From Falsihalocynthiibacter halioticoli (GTDB lineage: Bacteria > Pseudomonadota > Alphaproteobacteria > Rhodobacterales > Rhodobacteraceae), in NCBI RefSeq assembly GCF_025802015.1, contig NZ_JAOYFC010000003.1, forward strand, positions 124,001 through 188,000: 64,000 nucleotides of DNA, given 5' to 3'. Within the stretch, counting starts at the first letter, position 1; each line of letters begins with the position of its first letter. The position numbers were made by a program, and so were the translations under genes. Shown piece after piece: positions 49,849 to 59,879 of this stretch. Under the pieces are notes generated by a model. The model saw nothing but the letters and a program-made list of their open reading frames with translations. It did no database searches and had not been told where the DNA came from.

Positions 49849-49900
49849 ACATGACAGCCTATATAGAGGCCAACCAAATCCGAATAACGGAAGATAAAAC

Positions 49901-50815
49901 ATGCTAGAACTCGGCCAGACGCAAGAACCCAACACCGAAACGCACGTCAAGGATGTTGACGAAGCTACCTTCATGCAGGAGGTGATCGAAGCCAGTCAGA
50001 CAGTTCCGGTGATCGTTGATTTCTGGGCGCCTTGGTGTGGCCCTTGTAAAACGCTCGGACCTGGGCTCGAAGAAGCGGTCAACAAGGCGGGCGGTGCGGT
50101 TAAGATGGCGAAGGTCGACGTTGACCAAAACAAGCAGATCGCGGCTCAACTCCAGATTCAGTCGATCCCAACGGTTTATGCTTTTTGGCAAGGTCAGCCG
50201 ATTGATGGTTTCCAAGGCGCGCTTCCACCGAGTGAAATCGGGAAGTTTGTAGAGAAAGTCGCTGCTGCGGGGCCCGGTGCGCCAGATGGCGGGCTTTCGG
50301 ATGCCATCGAAGCGGCTGATGCTATGTTTGATGCCGGAGAGTTGGACGACGCGCTGCAAATCTATCAGGCCGTAACAGAAGAAGACCCCGTGAATGTCGG
50401 TGGGCACGCGGGCGTAATCAAATCGCTGGTCGCATTGGGCAAAGCCGATGATGCCGAAGCAACGTTAAACGGCATTCCCGCAGAAATCGCGACAGACCCT
50501 CAAATCGAAGCCGTTCGCGCGCAAATCGACCTTGCCAAGCAAGCAGAGAACGCAGGCCCAGAAGCGGAATTGAAGGCTGCAGTTGAGGCTGATCCGGACA
50601 ACCACCAAGCGCGCTTTGACCTTGCAACAGCGCTTCATGCCGCTGGGGATACCGAGGGTGCCGTCGATATGCTGCTCGAACTGTTCAAACGCGATCGCGA
50701 GTGGAACGACGGTGCCGCCAAGGCCCAACTCTTCACAATTTTCGAAGCGTTGAAGCCTCAGGACCCGATTGCGCTCAATGGGCGTCGGAAACTTTCGTCG
50801 ATGATCTTTCTGTAA
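49901..50815 (+). CDS. Thioredoxin-TPR protein (CnoX/YbbN family)
   Basis: 304 residues. Thioredoxin domain (about 20-125) with an intact WCGPC active site, followed by a TPR-like helical region (about 140-300). CnoX-type proteins hold unfolding clients and pass them to GroEL; forms with an active CxxC, as in Caulobacter, also reduce disulfides. First of an operon with a Lon N-domain protein and a Trm112-like protein. Confidence 0.88.
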   Translation: MLELGQTQEPNTETHVKDVDEATFMQEVIEASQTVPVIVDFWAPWCGPCKTLGPGLEEAVNKAGGAVKMAKVDVDQNKQIAAQLQIQSIPTVYAFWQGQPIDGFQGALPPSEIGKFVEKVAAAGPGAPDGGLSDAIEAADAMFDAGELDDALQIYQAVTEEDPVNVGGHAGVIKSLVALGKADDAEATLNGIPAEIATDPQIEAVRAQIDLAKQAENAGPEAELKAAVEADPDNHQARFDLATALHAAGDTEGAVDMLLELFKRDREWNDGAAKAQLFTIFEALKPQDPIALNGRRKLSSMIFL

Positions 50816-50841
50816 CTTTGGAATAGGGGTAAGCTCGGAGG

Positions 50842-51507
50842 ATGCTTTCAGCCGCTGATCTACCATCAAATGTTCCGCTATTCCCCCTTCCTGGCGCGTT
50901 GTTGTTGCCGCGAGGGCGCTTACCGTTGCAGATTTTTGAACCGCGATACCTCGCGATGCTCGAGGATTGCCTTAAGACTTCGCATCGTCTGATCGGGATG
51001 ATTCAACCCATTTCCGATCAAGAAGACGACAGCGGACAAGACGAAAAAACCGTTCCGATCATGCATAAGATCGGGTGCGCTGGGCGTGTTGTCTCCTTTT
51101 CGGAGACCGTTGACGGGCGCTACATGGTTACGTTGGCTGGCATTTCGCGGTTCCGGTTGCGCGAAGCGAACGAAAGCTTTGCGCCCTATCTGACGGCAGA
51201 TGTCTCTTGGAAGGGTTTTGAGCGTGATTTGGGCGGAATAGAGACTGATTCCAACCTGAATCGGGATAGGCTGCTCACCCTACTTGAGAAGTATTTCAAT
51301 TCTGAGGAACTCGAGACAGACTGGGAAAGCCTCAAGAATGCAGAGGACGAACTGCTAATAAACTCTCTTTCAATGCTCTGTCCGTTTAGCTCAAAAGAAA
51401 AACAGGCTTTGCTTGAAGCCGAAGATCTAGCCAGTCGTCGCGAAACGCTCACTACCCTGATGGAGTTTGCGCTACGGTTTGGCCAAAGCGAGGATCGAAT
51501 CCAATGA
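50842..51507 (+). CDS. Lon N-terminal (substrate-binding) domain protein
   Basis: 221 residues. The N-terminal domain of Lon protease (PUA-like; LPGALLLPRGRLPLQIFEPRYLAML and GCAGRVVSFSETVDGRYMVTLAGISRFRL), without ATPase or protease domains. A stand-alone version is usual beside cnoX in this group. Probably a regulator or adaptor for protein quality control. The stop overlaps the next start by 4 bp. Confidence 0.9.
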   Translation: MLSAADLPSNVPLFPLPGALLLPRGRLPLQIFEPRYLAMLEDCLKTSHRLIGMIQPISDQEDDSGQDEKTVPIMHKIGCAGRVVSFSETVDGRYMVTLAGISRFRLREANESFAPYLTADVSWKGFERDLGGIETDSNLNRDRLLTLLEKYFNSEELETDWESLKNAEDELLINSLSMLCPFSSKEKQALLEAEDLASRRETLTTLMEFALRFGQSEDRIQ

Positions 51508-51686
51508 GCCACGAAGGTGAATTTGACCCAAAAATGCTTGAAGCATTGGTCTGCCCGCTCACGCACAGCCGCCTTGAGTATGACGCTGCGAATGCCGAAC
51601 TGATCTCGCGGCCCGCCAATTTAGCCTTTCCGATCCGCAACGGAATTCCGGTGATGTTGGTCGACGAAGCCCGCGAGCTCGATTAA
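51504..51686 (+). CDS. Trm112/YcaR-like small protein
   Basis: 60 residues with the pattern LEALVCPLTHSRLEYD...ELISRPANLAFPIRNGIPVMLVDEAR. The usual zinc Cys pair is reduced to one Cys, so it may not bind metal. Related to the Trm112 partners of methyltransferases. Co-transcribed with the Lon-domain gene; overlaps the convergent UbiH-like gene by 4 bp. Confidence 0.88.
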   Translation: MSHEGEFDPKMLEALVCPLTHSRLEYDAANAELISRPANLAFPIRNGIPVMLVDEARELD

Positions 51687-52909
51687 ATCTGCTGCCCTTG
51701 CAAAAGCTTGGGCACATCGCCAGTTAATCCCGCGGCTTCGCGAATAAACCTACGCCGCAAACCGGGTACCGCATTGACCGCTCCAAGGCCGATGTCTCGG
51801 ATCGTGCGAAGCGTCGAATTGTCATTTGAAAACAGCTGGTTAAATCCATGCGTCGCCGCTGCAAGTGTATTGGTGTCAAAGCGGCGCCATTGCTGGTAGC
51901 GGCTCAAAACATCAGGCGCGCCAATGTCTTCGCCGCGCCGTTTGGCCATTACAAGAACTTCCGCCAGCGCCCCCACATCCCGCAGGCCAAGGTTAAGGCC
52001 CTGTCCGGCTATCGGGTGAATTGCGTGCGCCGCATCGCCAATCAAAGCAACACGTGGCGCGATCAGCGCGTTCGCAAGCGAAAGACCAAGCGGGTAGGCA
52101 AAACGCTTCCCTGCCAACGAAATATCGCCCAGAAAACTCCCGAAACGTGGTCGCAATTCTTCTAGAAAACCGTCGTCATCAAGGGCCGAAATGCGTTCTG
52201 CATTTTCGTGAGTTTCGCTCCAGACAATTGAAGACGCGTTTCCCGGAAGCGGGAGTATTGCCAGTGGCCCAGAAGGCATAAAGAACTGGTGCGCGCAGCC
52301 GTTATGCGGCTTCTCATGCGCAACCGCAGCAACCAGTGCGGTCTGGCCATAATCGTGCCTATTCCGGCTTAACCCCGCTCGTTTGGCGGTTCCGCTCGTC
52401 TTTCCATCAGAGCCGATAAGCAGCCTCGCGCGCAGTTGTTTTCCTGATGCAAGTGTTACCGTAGCGCCGCTTGAATCGACCTCTTGCGCCACAACGGTTT
52501 CTTGCGAGATCGTTTTAATGGCATCGCGAGATTTTAGCGCCTCGATCAGCGCTACGCGCAGGAAACGGTCCTCGATCATGTAACCCATAGGGCCATCTTC
52601 GATTTCGGCATGGTCAAAGTGCAATACGAAGGGCGATGGGCCTTCGCCCGCGCGGCCATCGGTTACTTTGATATCGAGAATTGGCTGGGAATGGTCTTGC
52701 ACATCATGCCAAACCCCAAGGGCACGCAAGAGTTTTTGCGAGGCCAGCGCCAAAGCGTAACCACGGCCATCAAAATCACCCGCCTTGCGGGTGTTCTCGG
52801 GCAGCGCATCGACAATGGTTACCGAAAAGCCGCCATCAGCCAGAGCAAGTGCGAGTGCGGTACCGTTCAGGCCGCCACCAACGAGCAAAATATCTGTGTC
52901 AAAATCCAT
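51683..52909 (-). CDS. UbiH/UbiF/Coq6-family FAD hydroxylase
   Basis: 408 residues. FAD motif DILLVGGGLNGTALALALADGG, the second motif RVALIGDAAHAIHPIAGQGLNLGLRDVGALAEVL, and the C-terminal substrate domain. It would hydroxylate the ubiquinone ring. The start at 52909 is preferred to 52951. It is divergent from an amidase. Which ring carbon it oxidises cannot be told from the sequence. Confidence 0.9.
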   Translation of the reverse strand: MDFDTDILLVGGGLNGTALALALADGGFSVTIVDALPENTRKAGDFDGRGYALALASQKLLRALGVWHDVQDHSQPILDIKVTDGRAGEGPSPFVLHFDHAEIEDGPMGYMIEDRFLRVALIEALKSRDAIKTISQETVVAQEVDSSGATVTLASGKQLRARLLIGSDGKTSGTAKRAGLSRNRHDYGQTALVAAVAHEKPHNGCAHQFFMPSGPLAILPLPGNASSIVWSETHENAERISALDDDGFLEELRPRFGSFLGDISLAGKRFAYPLGLSLANALIAPRVALIGDAAHAIHPIAGQGLNLGLRDVGALAEVLVMAKRRGEDIGAPDVLSRYQQWRRFDTNTLAAATHGFNQLFSNDNSTLRTIRDIGLGAVNAVPGLRRRFIREAAGLTGDVPKLLQGQQI

Positions 52910-52996
52910 AAGCTCATATTGCTGGAATTGTGGGGATTGTCCATGATCCAAGGGCTAGATAGGGTTAACGTCGGTGTGAAATTTCGTGAGGACACA

Positions 52997-54325
52997 ATGG
53001 ATATTTTGAAGCAAACCGCAACGACACTCGGGCGTGAAATCGAAAGCGGCAAGCTTGATCCTGTTGACCTGTGCGAGGCGCACATCGAAGCGATTGAGGC
53101 GCATCCGAATACACCGCAGATTTTCACCGAAGTGACCAAAGCGCGGGCGAGGAGCGAAGCACTTGCCGCGCAAAAACGTGCCAAAACAGGCTCTAGAAAA
53201 GGGGATCTGGATGGTGTGTCCGTTAGTTGGAAAGATCTTTTTGATTCTGCTGGGGTCCGGACGGAAGCCGGCAGCGACCTATTGAAAGATCGTGTACCGG
53301 ATTGCGATGCGGACGTGCTTTCTACGGCAAGCCTCGGCGGTTCAGTCTGTATCGGCAAAACCCATATGTCGGAATTGGCGTTTTCCGGGCTTGGATACAA
53401 TCCGGTGAAACAAACTCCGCCTTGTGTGAATGACGCCGAAGCGGTTCCGGGCGGAAGTTCATCCGGCGCCGCTGCTTCGGTTGCGTTCGGGTTGGCTCCG
53501 CTTGCGATCGGGTCTGATACCGGCGGATCGGTGCGTATTCCCAGCGCTTGGAATGATCTTGTTGGGCTCAAAACTACGCCGGGGAGGGTCTCGCTGAAAG
53601 GCGTCGTTCCGCTTTGTGCAAAGTTCGACACCGTCGGCCCGCTCTGTCGATCTGTCGAGGATGCGGCCCACGCGCTTGCTTTATTGGAAGGTGGTAAAGC
53701 GGCGGATTTGTCGGAAGCCAGCCTTAAAGGTGCGCGCATCGGAGTGCTGCGAACTGTGGCCTTTGACATGATCGAGGATGAGCCGCAAAACGGGTTCGAA
53801 CAGTCTCTATCCCGCCTAAAAGCTGCGGGCGCGGAGGTTTCTGATGTTGAGTTCAAACCTCTTGTTGAGTTGCTGACCTATTCGCCGATTCTCTTCGCGT
53901 CTGAAGCTTATGGCACGTGGAAGTCGGTCATCGAAAAGGCGCCGGAAAAGATGTTTCCAGAGATCCTAGAGCGGTTTCGTGGAGGCGCGGATTTTACCGC
54001 GGCGGACTACGTCGCTGCATGGTTGGACGTGGACCGAATCCGTGCGGAGTGGTGTGCGATTGTGGCGGGATATGACGCCATTATTTTGCCAACCGCGCCG
54101 ATCCTACCACCGAACCTCAAGCGGCTAAAAACGGATCATAGTTATTACGTCAAGATGAACTTGCTCGCCCTGCGAAATACACGCATTGGCAACCTGCTTG
54201 GGCTTTGCGCGCTAACCTTACCAACAGGCGTTCCTTCGACGGGTATTTCGCTTATGGGCCAACCTATGCAGGAAGAAAGGCTCCTGCGGATTGGGCGCGC
54301 CGCGGAGATTGCGATCCAAGGTTAG
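52997..54325 (+). CDS. Amidase-signature family hydrolase
   Basis: 442 residues. Ser-cisSer-Lys triad: Lys79 (VSWKDLFDSAG), Ser155 (GGSSSG) and nucleophile Ser178 (DTGGSVRIPSAW). Start ATG 52997 follows GAGG; a longer frame to 52610 runs through the divergent UbiH gene and is rejected. Cleaves carboxylic amides. Not GatA, because no gatB/C is adjacent. Substrate unknown. Confidence 0.9.
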   Translation: MDILKQTATTLGREIESGKLDPVDLCEAHIEAIEAHPNTPQIFTEVTKARARSEALAAQKRAKTGSRKGDLDGVSVSWKDLFDSAGVRTEAGSDLLKDRVPDCDADVLSTASLGGSVCIGKTHMSELAFSGLGYNPVKQTPPCVNDAEAVPGGSSSGAAASVAFGLAPLAIGSDTGGSVRIPSAWNDLVGLKTTPGRVSLKGVVPLCAKFDTVGPLCRSVEDAAHALALLEGGKAADLSEASLKGARIGVLRTVAFDMIEDEPQNGFEQSLSRLKAAGAEVSDVEFKPLVELLTYSPILFASEAYGTWKSVIEKAPEKMFPEILERFRGGADFTAADYVAAWLDVDRIRAEWCAIVAGYDAIILPTAPILPPNLKRLKTDHSYYVKMNLLALRNTRIGNLLGLCALTLPTGVPSTGISLMGQPMQEERLLRIGRAAEIAIQG

Positions 54326-54429
54326 GCTGGCGCAAAAGCCACAACGTTCGGGATTAGCATAGAAAAATCGCCGCGATTTCTGGACCAAAACCCTCCCTGC
54401 GCGTAGTCTTGGCGGATAACGGGGCGATA

Positions 54430-55629
54430 ATGATCCCGAACACTGAGGCAGATATGGTTTTTCCGGAGCGGTTTTCACAACTGCCAGAATACGCGTTTCC
54501 GCGCTTGCGGAGCCTGTTGGACGTTCACGCGCCCGGCGGAGACAGTATCGCTATGACTATCGGCGAGCCTCAGCACCCGTTCCCTGAATTTGTAAGCGAG
54601 ATCATAGCCGAGACGACCAAAGAGTTTGGCCGCTACCCACCGAATGACGGTGCGCCCGAACTTCTGGCCGCAATTCAAAACTGGATCGCGAACAGGTTCT
54701 CTGTTTCGCTTGAGCCTGAGCAGATCATGGCGCTTAACGGTACCCGAGAGGGGCTTTACAACGCTGCAATGGCGCTTTGTCCTGAAGCGAAGAACGGCAA
54801 GCCAGTGGTGCTTATTCCAAACCCGTTCTATCAGGTTTACGCGGTTGCCGCCGCGGCCGTTGGCGCAGAGCCGGTTTTTGTTCCTGCGACGGCTGAAACT
54901 GGATTTTTGCCGGATTATCGCAGCATTCCGGAAGATGTTTTGAACCGTGCCGCAATTGCCTACATCTGTTCGCCAACCAATCCGCAGGGCGCCGTTGCTT
55001 CGGCGGATTACTGGCGCGATCTGTTGGACTTGGCCGAAACCTATGATTTCCAAATTTTCGCGGATGAGTGTTATTCCGAGATTTATCGTGATGCGCCGCC
55101 TGTAGGCGGGCTGGAGATGGCGCAATCAACCGACGCAGACCCAGAGCGTGTCGTGGTCTTTCATTCGCTTTCCAAGCGATCGAATTTGCCTGGCCTACGT
55201 TCGGGATTTGTTGCGGGGGGAAAGCAATCAATTGCCCGAATTCGCCGGCTTAGAGCCTATTCCGGCGCGCCGCTTCCGCTTCCGATTCAACGCGCCTCGA
55301 CGCGCGTTTGGCAAGACGAAGCGCATGTTGAGCACAACCGTGCGCTCTATGCAGAGAAGTTCGAAATTGCGGATGCTTTATTCAAAAATGTCGCGGGGTA
55401 TAAATCGCCCGAGGCTGGTTTTTTCCTATGGCTTCCCGTCGATGACGGTGAGGCCGCTGCATTGAAACTATGGCGTGAAACGGGAGTGCGTGTACTTCCG
55501 GGCGCGTATTTGAGCCGAACAATAAATGGCACCAATCCGGGCGAAGGCTACATTCGTGTGGCCCTTGTTGCCCCAAAAGAAGAGACAGAAGCAGGTTTAA
55601 TCAAACTGCGCGACTGCCTCTATAATTAA
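54430..55629 (+). CDS. Class I/II aminotransferase (DapC-like)
   Basis: About 399 residues. PLP Lys in VVFHSLSKRSNLPGLRSG, CSPTNPQGAVA, and IFADECYSEIY. The closest functional idea is N-succinyldiaminopimelate aminotransferase of lysine/murein synthesis, but aspartate or aromatic transaminase is possible. Start ATG at 54430 or 54454 (MVFPERFSQ). It precedes ftsK by 13 bp, a common arrangement. Confidence 0.88.
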   Translation: MIPNTEADMVFPERFSQLPEYAFPRLRSLLDVHAPGGDSIAMTIGEPQHPFPEFVSEIIAETTKEFGRYPPNDGAPELLAAIQNWIANRFSVSLEPEQIMALNGTREGLYNAAMALCPEAKNGKPVVLIPNPFYQVYAVAAAAVGAEPVFVPATAETGFLPDYRSIPEDVLNRAAIAYICSPTNPQGAVASADYWRDLLDLAETYDFQIFADECYSEIYRDAPPVGGLEMAQSTDADPERVVVFHSLSKRSNLPGLRSGFVAGGKQSIARIRRLRAYSGAPLPLPIQRASTRVWQDEAHVEHNRALYAEKFEIADALFKNVAGYKSPEAGFFLWLPVDDGEAAALKLWRETGVRVLPGAYLSRTINGTNPGEGYIRVALVAPKEETEAGLIKLRDCLYN

Positions 55630-55642
55630 GGACGGGTAGAGT

Positions 55643-58552
55643 ATGGCGTATCAAACGAGACAGCGTGATCCACTTCTGGATTCAAATGTTCAGGCAGCTA
55701 TCGAGAAACGTGGCAAGGAACTCCTTGGGGTCGCGCTTATCCTCGGTGGTGTGTTGTTTTCGATGCTCCTCTATACGTTTTCACCCAGCGATCCGAGTTG
55801 GTTCTCTGCCAATGGCGGCCCGATTGAAAACTGGCTTGGCCGCTTTGGTGCGACGGTTGCCAGTATCTTTATTTCGGTCGTAGGGGCAGCAAGTTGGGCT
55901 GTTCCTGTCGCGTTGTTCGCGTGGGGGCTGCGTTTTGTGACTCATACGGGCGCGGAACGTGCGGTTTATCGTGCAATTTTCCTACCGATTGCGGTTGTGA
56001 TCTGTGCGGTGCATGGCGCGACATACCCTGCGCCGGAAGCATGGGGCCATATTTCGTCCTATGGCGGTGCCTTTGGTGAGATGATCACTGGCGGTCTACT
56101 TGCTGCGCAACCCGGCGCAACAACAACGACTCTCAAGGTTCTCTCGGCTATTTCCGGATTGCTAAGCATTATTGCGCTTCTGTTTGTCTGTGGATGTACC
56201 CGCTTGGAAGTAAAACGCTTCGGTCGTTTTATGCTCGTCGGGTTGATTATGGGCTACGCGCGGCTCGTTTCCGCGATGTCGCGTGGTGTAAGCGGTGCTG
56301 CAGAAAAAGCTCGTCAGGCAAAAGAGAACCGTGCGCAGCGTAAAGACGCGATGGCGGCTGAGGCCACTTATGATACCGCATCTGCATATTATGGTGAGGA
56401 TGCTGTTCTAGAGACAAGCGAGCCCCCCGTAACGCATCGTGCGCAGGTCATGCGCGCAGAGCCGGTTGCTCCGGCCCCCATGACACCGCAAATGCCCGTG
56501 GCAGAGCCAGAGCCAGTTGCCGAACCCGCGGCAAAAACAGGGCTATTCGCTCGCGTGCCGCTCTTGAAGAAAATGGCGCCCGAAGCAAATCCCGCCCCTG
56601 AGGCTGCGACTGAACATCAAGTTGAAATGGATCAGGATGAGCGCATTAAGGCGCGCATCACAGATGTAATTAAATCGCGCGTTCGCGCCGCTCCGCAGCC
56701 TGCGCATCGCCATGAACCAACACTGTTGCGCCCAAAGGGGCCAGAGCCTTTGGTGTTGAACACAAATCCGCAGGTTGCAGAAAAACCGGTGGCAGAACAA
56801 TTGGTTCCGCAGGAAGAAATCTATCAACCTGCGCCACCCGCTCCAGAAGCTGCGCCGCTGCAGCAAGAGACTTATGTTCAGGAGCCAACTGTTGAGGCGG
56901 CACCACAACAGCCTGCGCCAACAATCCCAGCGGCGCCTTTGACCAAACCAGTTGTCCAACACAATACGCGCAAGCCAATTCAACCTTCGCGTCAAGCAAA
57001 AGCAGAGGCCCAACCGGCGTTGCAATTTGACGAGAACCAAGCAGAGTTTGAGCTACCGCCGCTCTCGTTGCTGGCAAGCCCAAGCTCGATCCAACGTCAT
57101 GTGCTTTCTGATGAAGCGTTGGAAGAAAACGCGCGGATGCTTGAAAACGTTCTGGATGACTACGGTGTGAAAGGCGAGATTATCGCCGTGCGCCCCGGTC
57201 CAGTTGTGACGATGTATGAACTAGAGCCCGCACCGGGCCTTAAGGCGAGCCGCGTGATTGGCCTTGCTGATGATATTGCGCGTTCCATGTCGGCGCTTTC
57301 CGCGCGTGTTTCAACGGTTCCGGGCCGCTCGGTTATCGGTATCGAACTGCCGAATGAAAATCGCGAAATGGTTGTTCTGCGCGAAATCCTTTCGGCGCGT
57401 GACTTTGGCGATAGCAACATGAAGCTGCCCTTGGCGTTGGGTAAGGATATCGGGGGTGAGCCGATTGTTGCGAACCTCGCCAAGATGCCTCACCTGCTTA
57501 TTGCGGGTACAACAGGTTCCGGTAAATCCGTGGCGATCAACACTATGATCCTCAGCCTGCTTTACAAGCTGACACCAGAGGAATGCCGCCTGATCATGAT
57601 CGACCCGAAGATGCTAGAACTCAGCGTTTATGACGGTATTCCACATCTGCTTTCGCCAGTTGTGACCGACCCGAAAAAGGCGGTTGTTGCCCTGAAGTGG
57701 GTCGTAGGTGAAATGGAAGAGCGTTACCGCAAGATGTCTAAGATGGGCGTGCGGAACATTGATGGGTACAACGGCCGCGTTCGCGATGCCTTGGCCAAGA
57801 ACGAAATGTTTAGCCGTACAGTTCAGACTGGCTTTGACGATGAAACCGGCGATCCGGTGTTCGAGACAGAAGAATTCGCGCCCGAAACCATGCCGTATAT
57901 CGTGGTTGTTGTGGACGAGATGGCCGACCTGATGATGGTTGCGGGCAAAGAAATCGAGGCTTGCATCCAGCGTCTTGCACAGATGGCGCGGGCCTCGGGT
58001 ATCCACCTGATTATGGCCACGCAGCGCCCTTCGGTGGATGTTATTACCGGTACGATCAAGGCCAACTTCCCGACTCGTATCTCGTTCCAAGTGACCAGCA
58101 AGATCGACAGCCGCACCATCCTTGGTGAAATGGGCGCGGAACAGCTCTTGGGCATGGGCGACATGCTCTATATGGCCGGCGGCAGCAAGATCACCCGTAT
58201 CCACGGGCCGTTCTGTTCAGACGAGGAAGTTGAAGAGATCGTCAATCACCTCAAAGCTTATGGTACACCTGAGTATATGAGCGGGATTGTCGAAGGGCCG
58301 GACGAGGACAAATCCAACGATATCGATCTTGTGCTTGGCCTTGGCGGAAACACCAACGGCGAAGACGCGCTTTACGATCAAGCGGTTGCGATTGTCCTGA
58401 AAGACCGCAAATGTTCTACCTCTTATATCCAGCGCAAGCTCTCTATTGGCTATAACAAAGCCGCGAGACTTGTTGAGCAGATGGAAGAGGAGAACCTTGT
58501 TTCCGCTGCTAACCACGTGGGTAAGCGCGAAATATTGGTGCCGGAACAGTAA
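55643..58552 (+). CDS. ftsK: DNA translocase FtsK
   Basis: 969 residues. N-terminal membrane part (about four helices, 25-190), a Pro/Ala/Glu-rich linker (about 200-470), a motor domain with Walker A GTTGSGKS and Walker B VVVDEMADLMM, and a C-terminal gamma winged helix (ALYDQAVAIVLKDRKCSTSYIQRKL). It pumps the chromosome through the division septum and activates XerCD at dif. Normal for the family. Confidence 0.96.
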   Translation: MAYQTRQRDPLLDSNVQAAIEKRGKELLGVALILGGVLFSMLLYTFSPSDPSWFSANGGPIENWLGRFGATVASIFISVVGAASWAVPVALFAWGLRFVTHTGAERAVYRAIFLPIAVVICAVHGATYPAPEAWGHISSYGGAFGEMITGGLLAAQPGATTTTLKVLSAISGLLSIIALLFVCGCTRLEVKRFGRFMLVGLIMGYARLVSAMSRGVSGAAEKARQAKENRAQRKDAMAAEATYDTASAYYGEDAVLETSEPPVTHRAQVMRAEPVAPAPMTPQMPVAEPEPVAEPAAKTGLFARVPLLKKMAPEANPAPEAATEHQVEMDQDERIKARITDVIKSRVRAAPQPAHRHEPTLLRPKGPEPLVLNTNPQVAEKPVAEQLVPQEEIYQPAPPAPEAAPLQQETYVQEPTVEAAPQQPAPTIPAAPLTKPVVQHNTRKPIQPSRQAKAEAQPALQFDENQAEFELPPLSLLASPSSIQRHVLSDEALEENARMLENVLDDYGVKGEIIAVRPGPVVTMYELEPAPGLKASRVIGLADDIARSMSALSARVSTVPGRSVIGIELPNENREMVVLREILSARDFGDSNMKLPLALGKDIGGEPIVANLAKMPHLLIAGTTGSGKSVAINTMILSLLYKLTPEECRLIMIDPKMLELSVYDGIPHLLSPVVTDPKKAVVALKWVVGEMEERYRKMSKMGVRNIDGYNGRVRDALAKNEMFSRTVQTGFDDETGDPVFETEEFAPETMPYIVVVVDEMADLMMVAGKEIEACIQRLAQMARASGIHLIMATQRPSVDVITGTIKANFPTRISFQVTSKIDSRTILGEMGAEQLLGMGDMLYMAGGSKITRIHGPFCSDEEVEEIVNHLKAYGTPEYMSGIVEGPDEDKSNDIDLVLGLGGNTNGEDALYDQAVAIVLKDRKCSTSYIQRKLSIGYNKAARLVEQMEEENLVSAANHVGKREILVPEQ

Positions 58553-58621
58553 GATCGGCGGATCATTGCTTTGTGAACTCTGGTGGCTGGAAACCTGCCA
58601 GAGATTCACTAAGTTATTGGT

Positions 58622-59224
58622 ATGAAAATGTTTCGATACCTATTGGCTCCGATTCTCGCAGTTGGCATGGCGTTGCCTGCGGCTGCCGAGAAAATTCCGT
58701 TGGATGTGCTGTCTAATTATATCAACAGCCTCAAGACGGCGACGACCACCTTCAAGCAGATCAACGGAGACGGCACCGTTTCCACGGGCACGCTCTACAT
58801 GCACCGCCCCGGCCGTGCGCGATTTGAGTATGCCGAACCAGATGACACGCTTGTCGTCGCGGGCGGCAGTCAGGTGGCGATATTTGATGGGAAGTCCAAC
58901 ACTGGGCCGGAGCAATATCCGCTAAAGCGCACGCCGCTAAGCTTGATCCTTGCGCGGAATGTGAACCTTAGGAACGCAAAGATGCTTGTCGCGCATCAGG
59001 CCTTCGGACAAGACACTGTTGTGCGCGCTCAGGATCCAGAACACCCTGAATACGGGAGTATTGATCTTATTTTCTCAGACAATCCCGTGCGCCTTAAAGA
59101 GTGGATCATAAACGATAGCGGTGGCGGCTCGACGCGGGTCATGCTGAATGATCTGCAAACAGGCGTTTCCTTGCGGGCCGGCCTGTTTAACATCACAAAA
59201 GCTATAGACGATCGTAACCGCTAG
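58622..59224 (+). CDS. lolA: Outer-membrane lipoprotein carrier LolA
   Basis: 200 residues. Signal peptide about 1-22, then the half-barrel fold with SLKTATTTFKQINGDGTVSTG and MHRPGRARFEY. It ferries lipoproteins across the periplasm to the outer membrane. It follows ftsK by 69 bp and ends in a 4-bp overlap with the convergent transglycosylase. Confidence 0.9.
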   Translation: MKMFRYLLAPILAVGMALPAAAEKIPLDVLSNYINSLKTATTTFKQINGDGTVSTGTLYMHRPGRARFEYAEPDDTLVVAGGSQVAIFDGKSNTGPEQYPLKRTPLSLILARNVNLRNAKMLVAHQAFGQDTVVRAQDPEHPEYGSIDLIFSDNPVRLKEWIINDSGGGSTRVMLNDLQTGVSLRAGLFNITKAIDDRNR

Positions 59225-59805
59225 ATTTTGCCACACCGCAAAAGCTGGTTGCGATACATATCGGCGCGATCGCCAACCGCATCGGCCACTCGGATAAGCC
59301 AAGGCTTGCTGAGATAGCTTTGGCGCGCATAACCTGCGCGACCTTCGTGATAGGCGAGGTATTGGTTGCGCGCATCTGCGATCGAAATGCCGAGCGTGCG
59401 CGTTGTTTCATCCATGTACCAACCCATGAAATCAACAGCGTCCTGAAAATCATCGCGCTTGGCGCCACGGCCGCCGTGGGAGTCGCGGTACTCGTCCCAA
59501 GTTCCATCAAGGGCTTGGCTGTAGCCATAGGCCGAACTTGCGCGGCCCATGGGGATAACACCCAATGCATACCGAAGCGGCGTTCGCGCGTTCCCGATAA
59601 ATTTGCTCTCCTGATACAGGATCGCCATTTGCACATGCACCGGAACGCGCCACTTGCGCTGCGCTTTTTTCATATCGCGAAGATAACGCGGCCGTTCATC
59701 AAGAATTGCACATGCGTCGTTAAGGTTACGCGGCGCGGAGTTATACCCGCCACCGCAAGCTGCCAGTAGGATCAATAATGCCGTTGCGCGGAAAATTCTG
59801 CTCAT
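59221..59805 (-). CDS. Lytic transglycosylase SLT-type lipoprotein
   Basis: 194 residues. Lipoprotein signal with LLAACGGG. Catalytic Glu in AILYQESKFIGNARTPLRYALG, followed by AYGYSQALDGTWDEY. The domain is short. It cleaves peptidoglycan glycan strands; attached to the outer membrane. Confidence 0.88.
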   Translation of the reverse strand: MSRIFRATALLILLAACGGGYNSAPRNLNDACAILDERPRYLRDMKKAQRKWRVPVHVQMAILYQESKFIGNARTPLRYALGVIPMGRASSAYGYSQALDGTWDEYRDSHGGRGAKRDDFQDAVDFMGWYMDETTRTLGISIADARNQYLAYHEGRAGYARQSYLSKPWLIRVADAVGDRADMYRNQLLRCGKI

Positions 59806-59853
59806 TTGCCCATCGCTCTAAAATTTTTTCTTTAAGGTACAGGAAAATCTGAG

Positions 59854-59873
59854 CGGGTTAAATGAAAAACCCG
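59854..59873 (-). terminator. Weak stem-loop after the AEC transporter gene
   Basis: Stem CGGGTT / AACCCG with an 8-base loop, just past the stop of the AEC gene. The stem is short and the T-run that follows is poor. Confidence 0.4.
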
Positions 59874-59879
59874 TGTGCC

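Noticed and set aside
52610..52996. N-terminal extension of the amidase
   Set aside because: Runs antisense through the UbiH-like gene and lacks amidase features; ATG 52997 with a ribosome site fits the family start.
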